Assembly (NCBI GenBank): GCA_028023455.1
Contig: JAQFVV010000022.1
Coordinates: 5,654,998-5,718,997, forward strand
DNA from: Epiperipatus broadwayi
Lineage: Eukaryota > Onychophora > Udeonychophora > Euonychophora > Peripatidae
Length of the DNA: 64,000 nucleotides
Direction of reading: 5' to 3'
Positions within the stretch are counted from its first letter, which is position 1. The number at the start of each line of letters is the position of its first letter. A program made the translations under genes and the position numbers. The notes below the pieces were generated by a model. The model was not told the DNA's origin and did no database searches. It saw only the letters and a list, made by a program, of their open reading frames with translations. Shown here in pieces: positions 34,875-46,464 of this stretch.

Positions 34875-37579
34875 TGTACCGGACCATACTCCCTGCGGAA
34901 TTCTTTTCCTAATCTTGCACTGAGCATGAAGTGACCAAGATCTAACAGGTAAAGAAATGGATATCAATTTAGCCGATTTCTATACTCATATATATCAGTA
35001 CTTCCGGCTAAACTGATAGAAAGAATGGGTTGACAGGAATCTTCCAGTTAAAACACCCTTTAGTTGATCTCTTATTTTAATGCCCGAATATTTAGAACAA
35101 TGGCAAGTACACACCTTTGCAAAATCTATTTACAAAATAGACCTTTGCACGCCACTTCTAGAAAAGAATCAAAAAATGAATTTTTCACCCTCTTAGAAGG
35201 CTGTGCAATACCATATGTTCAGGGAGCATAAGAATAGATTTAACACCCGGAGAGCGATATCCGTGTGGCTAGCTAAGTCCTCTACATCTAGGGTTTCAAA
35301 TGGGTAAGTAAATGATTATTAAGGTATGTGGTTGATAAGGAAAGAACACATTTTATCGATATAACTAATACTATAAAAACGAAACAAGTTTAATAATGTG
35401 ATTAAATATTTATTTAGTCCCAAATACCCATTACCGTTTCATATAAATGATGATATAATAACAAAATACTAAATAATTAATTATCCCAATATATATAGAT
35501 TTTCAAAACGTTTAAATAGATAAAATCCAAATTTAAATAAGAACAATAATAATTCCCTAAAACTATTGACAATGTTTATAAGTAATGGAAGTGATCTGAG
35601 CTTTTTTTACCCAATAGAAATAAATTTTAATTTGTGTGATTTGATATACAGATATGAGATTTACGGTCATACAGGCATACGCTTTTACTGATAACTTTAA
35701 AACCTTTTTATTGATAGGAAATATAATAATGAAAACTATGCATATTTGCACAATGAAATATATCACTAATTTCATATTTTCAACAAGTCAATATGTTGCA
35801 TTGGCTCAGATACCATATCGTACTCACCATAAGGTACTGTATCTATTTCCGTTTTGCCAAAGATAAATTTCTATACATGTATATACGTGCAGCCCAATTA
35901 TACACCTACTATTATTTTAAATATAAAGTTATTAGAGTACTTGCTTATAGGGAATCTATAATAAATCAATCCCTTCTTACACTCATCGTGAGGTGTAGCA
36001 GTCACAAAAAAAATAACTTAAAAAGGATATACGGTTAAATACATTTTTTTTTGATATTAAGCATGAGATATCATATTTACCGAATATAATAAGCATATGT
36101 ACGCATACATATATATATACATGCGTATTTATATTTGACGAATTTCAGGAATAACAACAACAGTAAAACGAATAGCAACAACAACAACAAAAAAAAAATC
36201 TCATTGCAATCTTTGTTGAAAATACTAATTTGAAATAGAAACATTCACTCAAAGGATTTAAGTAAAAGCTTTACCATTTATGACCGCAATAACCGTCAAT
36301 TTATACATATGCGAGAGACTCTCTCATTTTTAAATGATAAATAATAATAACAAAAAAAAAATATATCTAATCGGAAATAGAAAAGTTAATTATTTCAATG
36401 TTAATAAATATCTTAAAATAAACTTATATCTGCGTCTTCATTCTTCTCCTCTGGGCTGAGTGGGCTTCAAGTTAACTGGCTGTGTGGTGACGATTTCTTC
36501 CATTTAGTAAGGCGGCACTGGTCATCCTCCTGGGTGGTTGGAATTGGTGTGGTCACATCTGGGCGGCTTAGGACAGAGAAAGGGCGGTGCACTGGCTAGT
36601 TGTCTACCCCACGGTCATTTTGCTGGAATCTCTAGTATATTGCTTCATATCCTCTTTTTTTTATATATATATCTAAATAGTAACGAGGATTATTTAATAA
36701 ATTTTCCTAGGCTGTCTCCAATAGTTATTCGAATCCACAAAGACAAGAGTTCTTAAAAGAACTGTATAAAGGATTTGTTCTAACGAATGTCACTAATAGT
36801 ACTATTCATAAATGACTCTCTAAGTAGCTGATCGCTTGGAGAATTCTGGAGCAACGAAAAGAATGACTTGCCCAGAATGGCTGCCAACGAAAGACTGAAT
36901 CCCACAGCACTATCCATCCCACTAATAAGAACCAATTCAGATATCCCTCTGAGAAGAATGAATCAGCCAATCCTTTTAATCTAGCTTATCACTTAGATTG
37001 CAAACATTCCTTTATATTTTTCCGATTAAATTCTACATTTTAAGTTTGACATCCATCTTGAATGCTCAGACCACTTGATTACAGCTATTCATTTCAAAAG
37101 AATTTCTACTTAAAAAAAAAAAAATATTTTTATTATAGCCTTATCAAACATTTTGCTTTTGGTCAGATTTTTGCAAAAGCAATTAACATTCTTTGTTTAT
37201 AGAATAAAATTAGTTTTTAGAGGCAGTAATTAACAAAATGAAAAATGTACAAGTATGTTGGAACAATTGCTTTAATTATTTATTTTACTACTATGTTCCA
37301 ACATTTGATTCACTTGTTTAATAAGTTTGCCTTTCTCTATTTGAATTTTTCAGAGAAAAGCCCAATACATAAAGTGATATAAAAAATATACAAAATAGAA
37401 AAATAAAAAAAATACATGAGCTTATTTTACAATATTTTCCATGTCAATTTCATATTATTTAAATTGGTGTGTGTGGGTATTTTAATGCTCAGACCACTCC
37501 ATTATCAATATAGCACATTTATATATTTGTTGTGCTTAATCCATACTTTGTGCAAGGCCATTTGATAATGCCTGGCACA
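34875..37579 (-). repeat. 3' LTR (left copy), 2,705 bp
   Basis: Begins TGTACCGGACCATACT on the plus strand and ends CCTGGCACA. It contains a locally more G+C-rich part at about 36,440-36,620. Compared with the right LTR it lacks ten single bases within 35,219-35,331 (see findings). Open frames inside it (35,563-36,038; 36,538-36,756) recur in the other LTR simply because the LTRs match. Confidence 0.9.
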
Positions 37580-37594
37580 ATACCCCCCTCTCCA
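37580..37594 (-). other. Polypurine tract
   Basis: Plus strand ATACCCCCCTCTCC directly after the left LTR. Read on the coding strand it is a G-rich purine tract next to TGTGCCAGG, the LTR start. This is the expected plus-strand primer and fixes the element's direction. Confidence 0.85.
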
Positions 37595-37997
37595 ATGAGA
37601 CTTTTAAATGGATATGACCATTTAAAGTCTTAAGTTCTTATTTGCATAGATATTAAGTATATGTTTACTAATTATATTTTTTTACTAATTTTTGTATTTT
37701 TCTTTTGAAAGTCTAAAAAGTACGATGTCGAATAGTAACAATGTGACATTTCATCCCCCATAACATCGATATACTAAGCCAAAACTACATCAGCATCCCA
37801 ATCACCAGGTTCAGAGATAAAAGAAGACAGACAGATGGGCAACATGAAGATATCTATCCTTTCTAGAACTCTGTGACCAGCCAAGCAAAGTCGAATGAAA
37901 CATGAAAAATACTACTAGCGTAATGTGCCAAACTTCGTGGGTGCATCCAAGCTCACTTTTTGGAGGCTGACAGGATATTTTGCAACCCCTAATGAAG

Positions 37998-38313
37998 GGC
38001 TTTCAATTTATATGTATAAGAGATGAAGTTAATGCTCCTCTGCTCTTTCTACGAGACTTACGAGTACATTTGCATTACCCAAATGAGTCCCAGAGAATAT
38101 TTTCTCTGCTAAAAGAATTGCTCGCATTTTTGCGTGGTGAAGTGTTCCTTCATGGCTTTCCATTTATATATATATAAGAAGAGATGAAGTTAATGCTCCT
38201 CTGCTCTTTCTATATGAGACTTACGAGTACGTTTGCATTACCCCAAATGAGTCCCAGAGAATGTTTTCTCTGCTAAAAGAATTGCTTGCGTTTTTGCATG
38301 AAGTGTTCCTTCA
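37998..38313. repeat. Tandem duplication of about 156-160 bp inside the LTR element
   Basis: GGCTTTCAATTTATATGTAT at 37,998 recurs as GGCTTTCCATTTATATATAT at 38,154. Both continue through 'gatgaagttaatgctcctct', 'gagtcccagagaat' and 'aagtgttccttca'. It lies in the 3' untranslated part between gag and the purine tract. The short plus-strand frames here are not genes. Confidence 0.85.
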
Positions 38314-38501
38314 CCTGAAGCCACAGAGACTCCAGATTACACAGACATCTCCAAACAACCCCTGCACATCCCCCATCTCCAGAGCCCAAGTTCAAAAAAT
38401 GCCAATCCGAATCAACCCATACACACAATACCTGAGAGACAAAAGTTCACAAGAAACCTATAAACATTTAACTACAAAGACTCTTAAATCATGTGATGTG
38501 A

Positions 38502-39676
38502 TTAATTATCATCTTTACTACACCCCGGCCTTGGCGAGGGTGGTCTGAACTGTTTTTCTTTCCAATATTTCTTTCCTTGGTTGTAACCGTTGTTTTCAGT
38601 TTGGTGAGTGCGCCTTTGTATGCTGTTATTTCTCGGTATGGCCTTTCTATGCCAATGATTTTGTTTTTGCCTATCTTTGGTCCCTTGTGTGTCTCTTTGG
38701 GTCATGTCTACTGCACTTAATAATTCTGCCATTTGTTGCACTGTATTCATATTCGCAGTAAGTAACATTTGTTCAATCCCAAGTGGCAGATTACGACGAA
38801 TTATTCTGACAATTTGTCCCTCTGATATGTGACATGCTTTTAATGTCCGAAGTGTTGCCACTTGTCTTCTGAAAAATTGCAAGTAATTTTCACCATTATT
38901 CTCATCATGTTTTTCCTGCATGGCTTGGTATAGCATCATCTCTTGATGCTGTTCATTCCAAAAACTTTTTAATAATTCCTTTTTGTATTCCTCAAATGTC
39001 ACTGGATAGTGGAACAAGGATTCCCCCCATGCTTGAGCATCGCCATGGAGATGACTGCAGGCAATTGCCAGTTTACTAAAGTCATTAATTTGGTTTACCT
39101 GGAAATATTTTTCCAAGCTTTTAATGTGCTCCATAGGAGCTTCACCTGTTTGTCCTTCAAATATTTTTATTTTTAGGAATTGGTTTATATTGTCCGGGTA
39201 AAGTTGTCCCTTTTCTTTTTCATGCCTATCATTTTTAATGCTATGATGTTCGGTTATTTCAGCATCCTCTCCTTTTTCCTTGACTTGATCCTGAACATAT
39301 TCATGCTCTGCTTCAGTCATCTGCTGATGCATTTCTGTTTTTTCTAGCCTATTGCTGTTGCCTTGTTCCGGATTATTTCCGTTTTTTATGCTCTGAAATC
39401 TTGTTTCGATTTCATTTTCTAGTTCACGTTTGACCTCATCTATTCTTTGATGTATATATGATGTATTTTCTGACAGTTGTTGCCTCAATTCATTTATTTC
39501 CTGCGGTATTCTGGCTATTTCTCATTTTTATAGTCCATAAAATTTCTTCCATCATGGTCCACCTGCGTTCGTTTTCCGTTTCTTTGTTGATCACCTTCTT
39601 TTTGCTCACGGTGAGTCTTTTCCTCTGGTTCTTCGTTAACCGAGGTGATTGTATCACTTATTGGCTGTTGATCCAT
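38502..39676 (-). pseudogene. gag of the long-LTR element (one frameshift near its 5' end)
   Basis: Gag would form the virus-like particle that packages element RNA in the cytoplasm. The main uninterrupted frame is 38,502 to about 39,520 (at least 328 residues). An ATG-started 5' segment (MDQQPISDTITSV) runs from 39,676 in another frame to a stop near 39,526, so one indel separates them. Numbering from the track start at 39,488, an acidic/coiled N-terminus (1-100) precedes a Retrotrans_gag-type domain (about 104-190: FEGQTGEAPMEHIKSLEKYF, CSHLHGDAQAWGES, YKKELLKSFW) and a second helical part (QIVRIIRRNLPLGIEQMLL). The C-terminus is basic and ends PRPGCSKDDN, with no CCHC knuckle. The frame at 39,488 starts at TTG, which is not a true start. 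A sequencing error could explain the frameshift. Confidence 0.85.
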
Positions 39677-39699
39677 TTTCCTATATTTATTTATATTTG

Positions 39700-41118
39700 G
39701 TATATATTGTTTTCAGTTGCTGATCAGATACTTTATTTTTATTATAAAACTATTTCTTAACTATGTGTCTTACTTTTAAATACGCAGTACACCGCACACC
39801 TAACTCTGCCTTATTCGACTCGCCAATTATTTGTTTTTCCTATGCCCTGTTCCAGTTATTGTGCCCATTTTACCTATGCCTATTTAATTCGATTTATCGC
39901 CCACAACAGAAATTCAAGTTTAACATACGAAACTTTACTTCGTTAGCTGTTATCCACACTTTATTTTATTTTACTCCCCCCCCCCCTTTTTTTTTTATTT
40001 AAAAAAAAAAAAAAATCTTCCAGTATAAGTTATTCTAGATCGTTTACGAAATTTTAATTCGTAAGCCAGTATTTAACACTGTTTTATTTTACTTTTTCAC
40101 TAACAACAAAACAAATAGATTCAACTAAAAGTTACTTTAAAATCACTTATTAGTTATTTCAAATCATTTCGAAACTTTAATTCGTTAAGCCAGTATTTAA
40201 CAATATTTCTTTTTACTTTTTTTCTTTCTAATAAACAACAGTTGATTCAAGTATGTTACCCTAAAACATTTCGCTACGTTTAATAAACAGGTTTTATCCC
40301 TATGTCTAAAATGTCTATTTTCTCTCTTTTTAAAACAAAACAATAAACTCAATTGTAAGTTATTTTAAAATATTACGCTATAATAAATTATTACTTTTAT
40401 TTGTAAAACCTCCGACCATTTATATACGCATATACACAGCGTATGACCTACTCCTCCACTCATTCGTTTAATAGTTTTTTATTTCTATTTTATTACTATT
40501 TTAATTTCATATGTTGACAACAGTTTTTTACTCAGTTTAAACGGCAACTTTACTTATCCAATAAAATGAAAATGTTAGTGACCCAGTTTAAAGTGGAAAT
40601 TGTTAAGCAATTATTAAGATAAAAGAATCTATACTCTATATAACAAAATATCAACCGTCAATATATTACATGTATACTTATTTAAAATAACTTCGAAGTC
40701 TATTTTATTTATCCGGTATATTTATAGAATACAGTGTGAGCATTTGATTTATTGCTAACAATTTGAATCATAATTATATCTTAATTTAAATATTCGTCGC
40801 TACAAAAAATAACACTATCATTTTGGAACTGCAAATTACTGAGTAAAATATTTTACCTTATCTAAGAATATGTTTAAAAAAAAATCGAACAAACCAAGCG
40901 TGTTACGGCCTGTTAATTACACTATACTGTATATTTAAAAACAATGATCGAATTTTATCTAATTTCTCTTATATATGTAGTCAAACTTTTAATTTAGTTT
41001 TTAATTACACCTACATAAAGTTTATATATACATACGGCACGTAAATTATTTTTACCGTAATTTATACATTTATATAATTTTAACTTGTTCTTTCCTTAAT
41101 CGTACCATTTCTACATTT
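39700..41118 (-). other. Long 5' leader of the LTR element
   Basis: About 1.4 kb between the primer-binding site and gag, without coding signal. It includes a C10-T11 tract then an A14 run at about 39,977-40,015. 'tttcgaaactttaattcgtt'-type phrases recur at about 40,047, 40,165 and 39,930, suggesting short internal repeats. Presumably untranslated leader/packaging region (inferred). Confidence 0.6.
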
Positions 41119-41122
41119 AAAA

Positions 41123-41136
41123 CACGTTGTGCGCCA
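41123..41136 (-). other. Primer-binding site, tRNA-Lys type
   Basis: The minus strand reads TGGCGCACAACGTG, seven bases inside the 5' LTR. This matches the usual tRNA-Lys1,2 site TGGCGCCCAACGTG at all but one position (established retroelement knowledge), and supports minus orientation. Confidence 0.8.
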
Positions 41137-41143
41137 GTTTTAC

Positions 41144-43863
41144 TGTACCGGACCATACTCCCTGCGGAATTCTTTTCCTAATCTTGCACTGAGCATGAAG
41201 TGACCAAGATTTAACAGGTAAAGAAATGGATATCAATTTAGCCGATTTCTATACTCATATATATCAGTACTTCCGGCTAAACTGATAGAAAGAGTGGGTT
41301 GACAGGAATCTTCCAGTTAAAACACCCTTTAGTTGATCTCTTATTTTAATGCCCGAATATTTAGAACAATGGCAAGTACACATCTTTGAAAAATCTATTT
41401 ACAAAATAGACCTTTGCGCGCCACTTCTAGAAAAGAATCAAAAAATGAATTTTTCACCCTCTTAGAAGGGTGTGCAATACCATATGTTCAGCGGAGCATA
41501 AGAATAAGATTTAACACCCCGGTAGAGCGATATCCCGTGTGGCTAGCTCAAGTCACTCTACATCTAGGGTCTTCAAATGGGTAAGTTAAATGATTATTAC
41601 AGGTATGTGGTTGATAAGGAAAGAACACATTTTATCGATATAACTAATACTATAAAAACGAAACAAGTTTAATAATGTGATTAAATATTTATTTAGTCCC
41701 AAATACCCATTACCGTTTCATATAAATGATGATATAATAACAAAATACTAAATAATTAATTATCCCAATATATATAGATTTTCAAAGCGTTTAAATAGAT
41801 AAAATCCAAATTTAAATAAGAACAATAATAATTCCCTAAAACTATTGACAATGTTTATAAGTAATGGAAGTGGTCTGAGCTCTTTTTACCCAATAGAAAT
41901 AAATTTTAAGTTGTGTGATTTGATATACAGATATGAGATTTTCGGTCATACAGGCATACGCTTTTACTGATAACTTTAAAACCTTTTTATTGATAGGAAA
42001 TATAATAATAAAAACTATGCATATTTGCACAATGAAATATATCACTAATTTCATATTTTCAACAAGTCAATATGTTGCATTGGCTCAGATACTATATCGT
42101 ACTCACCATAAGGTACTGTATCTATTTCCGTTTTGCCAAAGATAAATTTCTATACATGTATATACGTGCAGCCCAATTATACACCTACTATTATTTTAAA
42201 TATAAAGTTATTAGAGTACTTGTTTATAGGGAATCTATAATAAATCAATCCCTTATTACACTCATCGTGAGGTGTAGCAGTCACAAAAAAAATAACTTAA
42301 AAAGGATATACGGTTAAATACATTTTTTTTTTGATATTCAGCATGAGATATCATATTTACCGAATATAATAAGCGTATGTACGCATACATATATATATAC
42401 ATGCATATTTATATTTGACGAATTTCAGGAATAACAACAACAGCAAAACGAATAGCAACAACAACAACAACAAAAAAAATCTCATTGCAATCTTTGTTGA
42501 AAATACTAATTTGAAATAGAAACATTCACTCAAAGGATTTAAGTAAAAGCTTTACCATTTATGACCGCAATAACCGTCAATTTATACATATGCGAGAGAC
42601 TCTCATTTTTAAATGATAAATAATAATAACAAAAAAAAAATATATATCTAATCGAAAATAGAAAAGTTAATTATTTCAATGTTAATAAATATCTTAAAAT
42701 AAACTTATATCTGCGTCTTCATTCTTCTCCTCTGGGCTGAGTGGGCTTCAAGTTAACTGGCTGTGTGGTGACGATTTCTTCCATTTAGTAAGGCGGCACT
42801 GGTCATCCTCCTGGGCGGTTGGAATTGGTGTGGTCACATCTGGGCGGCTTAGGACAGAGAAAGGGCGGTGCACTGGCTAGTTGTCTACCCCACGGTCATT
42901 TTGCCGGAATCTCTAGTATATTGCTTCATATCCTCTTTTTATATATATATATCTAAATAGTAACGAGGATTATTTAATAAATTTTCCTAGGCTGTCTCCA
43001 ATAGTTATTTGAATCCACAAAGACAAGAGTTCTTAAAAGAACTGTATAAAGGATTTGTTCTAACGAATGTCACTAATAGTACTATTCATAAATGACTCTC
43101 TAAGTAGCTGATCGCTTGGAGAATTCTGGAGCAACGAAAAGAATGACTTGCCCAGAATGGCTGCCAACGAAAGACTGAATCCCACAGCACTATCCATCCC
43201 ACTAATAAGAACCAATTCAGATATCCCTCTGAGAAGAATGAATCAGCCAATCCTTTTAATCTAGCTTATCACTTAGATTGCAAACATTCCTTTATATTTT
43301 TCGGATTAAATTCTACATTTTAAGTTTGACATCCATCTTGAATGCTCAGACCACTTGATTACAGCTATTCATTTCAAAAGAATTTTTATTTAAAAAAAAA
43401 AATAATAACATTTTAATTATAGCCTTATCAAACATTTTGCTTTTGGTCAGATTTTTGCAAAAGCAATTAACATTCTTTGTTTATAGAATAAAATTAGTTT
43501 TTAGAGGCAGTAATTAACAAAATGAAAAATGTACAAGTATGTTGGAACAATTGCTTTAATTATTTATTTTACTACTATGTTCCAACATTTGATTCACTTG
43601 TTTAATAAGTTTGCCTTTCTCTATTTGAATTTTTCAGAGAAAAGCCCAATACATAAAGTGATATAAAAAATATACAAAACAGAAAAATAAAAAAAATACA
43701 TGAGCTTATTTTACAATATTTTCCATGTCAATTTCATATTATTTAAATTGGTGTGTGTGGGTATTTTAATGCTCAGACCACTCCATTATCAATATAGCAC
43801 ATTTATATATTTGTTGTGCTTAATCCATACTTTGTGCAAGGCCATTTGATAATGCCTGGCACA
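41144..43863 (-). repeat. 5' LTR (right copy), 2,720 bp
   Basis: Same ends as the left LTR (TGTACCGG...TGGCACA on the plus strand), with high identity throughout. Being 5' in the element's orientation it should carry the promoter. I could not pick out a convincing TATA/initiator in such A+T-rich sequence. Confidence 0.9.
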
Positions 43864-46300
43864 ATATATATATAATAAACATGTTAATGCATAATTCTAG
43901 ACAGATTTTCTATCACCCAATAAGTAATACAAAAATTTGTGTGTACAAATAAAACCACCATACCTCTGAATATTACAAAGTGCAATTATAAATATATGGG
44001 GAAAACAGTTTTTTTTTCATTCAACTATCTAAGATTAGGGACTGTAATTGTGACATTTATAACAAAAGCAATAAATATTTGAATATGCTGTGAACATTAT
44101 AACAAAATTGACAATCTTTGCATTTTCAATTTATAAGTCAATGTTAATTACTAATAAAATAGACTACAACTGTAACATTATAATAATAGGCATAAATATT
44201 TAAACAAATTGAAGATATATTATGTGGCAAAAATGGAAAACTTTCTAATTTCACTGCATTCAGTAGAGTTAATTGATAAGTATTAATAATTATCATTGCT
44301 TTATAAATTAATAATAGAGGTTGTAATTTTTTTTAGTTTTGTGTGTGTGTGTGTGTGAATTGATAATTGTGACTAGAGAAAAAAGAAGGAACTCACAATT
44401 CAAATTTCTGAATAATTGTTTTCAAAGTAAATTATTTTACATAATAATTTTAACAAAGTAATTCAAATGAGCTAATAAATTATTTAAATCTGAATGAGAA
44501 TAAAATTAATATTGCAAGAAAAATGATTATAACATTTATATTTGATACTTGGGTGTATGTAAGAATTTTATTCATTGAACGTTGTTGGTTATGAATAATT
44601 AATGGCACTACAACCACCTTTTTAAATGCATAATGCAGCAAAAATGTGTATCCCATTATCTAAAGTGATAAATTTCTAAATAAGGGCTCACACTGGTTTT
44701 TTTCAAAAAGTAAACAAATAAATCACTTTTTTCAGATATAGACAATTTTTATTTTGTAAAAGTTATTAAAATTAAATATAATAGTTTTAAAATATATGTA
44801 TTTAATTCTATACACAAATGGATGCTATTGCTTACAGGTAAAGGAAGTATCCAATTGCTAAATCAATGTGATCATTCATTAATATTATTTTGCCATTCTA
44901 TATACTGTATATATAATCTCAAGTCATATGTCACATGACCTATATAGCTTGCATTTACAAGTATGTAATATTAGCATGCTCTTTATATTATATATATGAA
45001 ATTAAATAGACTTTAGTAAAACACCATACATCAATCCTCAATGTTGAGAACTTCTATAGCCAGTAATAAAAAAATCCTGTTTAAAGATTTTAAAAATTCC
45101 AGATCCACAGATTGAAAATTTTTTCACAATAATATGCCAAATTGAAATAGTAAATAGGATGAAGGGATGAAGAGAGTCTGAAAAGTGAATCAATCACAAA
45201 GTAAATGTACTAGTATAAAGAAATTGGGAGCATATAAATACTTTGTCACAAATCAATTACATCAGTTTTTATATTGCTTTTTTTAAATATTGATTTTTGA
45301 TAACATTAAAATGGTGAACTAAATTAGATGAAAGAGATTTGTCAACTAGAAACCAATCTGTAAAAATTTTGAAAAATTAAAACAAATTTAAATAAACTCA
45401 ACACACTAAGCATTTAATAGATCCATTATTCTATCTCCCTTGCCCTTCTAGCAATACTTTTATCTAGTCAGTTGATTAAGAAACAAAAAGGAAAAATATA
45501 TAAAGTTGTATTAAATTTATTCAAACTGTAATTGGATCACTCCCTAAAAAACCAAAATAACTAATGCAAAACTTTAACTCACACATAGTCATAATGTTTC
45601 TTGAGACACAACAACACTTCAGTACATCAAAGATGTGTCAAAGGTAAATGAAACTTCATCGAAACATTAAAATACAGCTTATATCTATGAAGAAATGTTC
45701 TAACTCAGTGGATCAGAATTTTTTTAAAGACTTTGAGCATGATTTTTTTGTTATTAATTGTAGAAATTTCTCCATGCAAAGAACTTTGTACAACATTTCC
45801 CAAAAAATTATTTAATTTTATATTTTAACATTAAAACACCCAAATATGTCTTATGTTCAATTTATGTTTTAGTTCAATTTTGATTTAATTGTAAGTTTGA
45901 TATTATTAAGATTTTGCACTAAATAAAGACTGTAAACAGTAATAAAAAAAGAATACATATTTATAATGCATATTATCCATAAACTTTTTATATTAGCAGT
46001 AATATATTGTTCTAATTTAGATATATTGTGTATAGTTAGAGAACTGCTATCATCTTAATCACTTGGTTTTAATATAGATTGTTTTGTGTTTCTACCATAA
46101 TTTGGAATGGATATATGCTGGGTAAATATATGCTGATATACATCTCTTTATGTATATTAATGAAGTAAATTAATTCCAAATTTCATTTCAATGGGTGAAA
46201 TATTGAGACAAGGTGATAAAAAGTAGCATAAAAATATGAATATATTATTTTCATTTTTTTTTTTTGGGGGGGGGGCATCACTTCTCAAAACACATGCATT
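43864..46300. other. A+T-rich DNA, simple repeats only
   Basis: (TG)n at about 44,338-44,358; T10 followed by G10 at about 46,252-46,275. A weak 122-bp-spaced similarity occurs near 44,040 and 44,162. No gene recognised. Confidence 0.55.
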
Positions 46301-46303
46301 TAT

Positions 46304-46464
46304 TTAAAATATTATTTGTAAATAAGCATTTATTTTATATAGCATATGTTTACAATTGTATACATTCAAATATGGTGAGAAAGTATTCATTTATTATTAA
46401 CACTCGCAAAGCGTATGCACAATTAGCTTAAAAGGTTGATATTTGAATGTATTAAAATATTATT
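46304..46464. mobile_element. Small relative of the 30.5-kb foldback, with 13-bp target duplications
   Basis: AATAAGCATTTATTTTATAT at 46,321 and the block 'gtattcatttattattaaca' with 'ctcgcaaagcgtatgcacaa' (about 46,383-46,425) match block a of the 30.5-kb element. The 13-bp TTAAAATATTATT repeat at 46,304-46,316 and 46,452-46,464 bounds it. Internally deleted copy, about 135 bp. Confidence 0.8.

Larger units (their letters stand above)
34875..43863 (-). mobile_element. LTR retrotransposon with 2.7-kb LTRs carrying only gag
   Basis: Long direct repeats 34,875-37,579 and 41,144-43,863, each bounded TG...CA, flank a 3.56-kb internal region. Orientation is minus. The gag ORF is on that strand, a purine tract (GAGAGGGGGGTA on the minus strand, 37,581-37,593) abuts the left LTR, and a primer-binding site lies seven bases inside the right LTR. 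Flanks read ATAT on both sides, but they lie in (AT)n so the duplication length (4 or 6) is ambiguous. No protease, RT, RNase H or integrase similarity was found between gag and the purine tract. The element looks non-autonomous (TR-GAG-like). The LTRs are very similar by eye, so it is comparatively young. Confidence 0.9.

Noticed and set aside
35563-36038. Open frames present in both long LTRs (also 41,842-42,317)
   Set aside because: Conservation is explained by LTR identity. Frames on both strands overlap, with no domain or codon bias.
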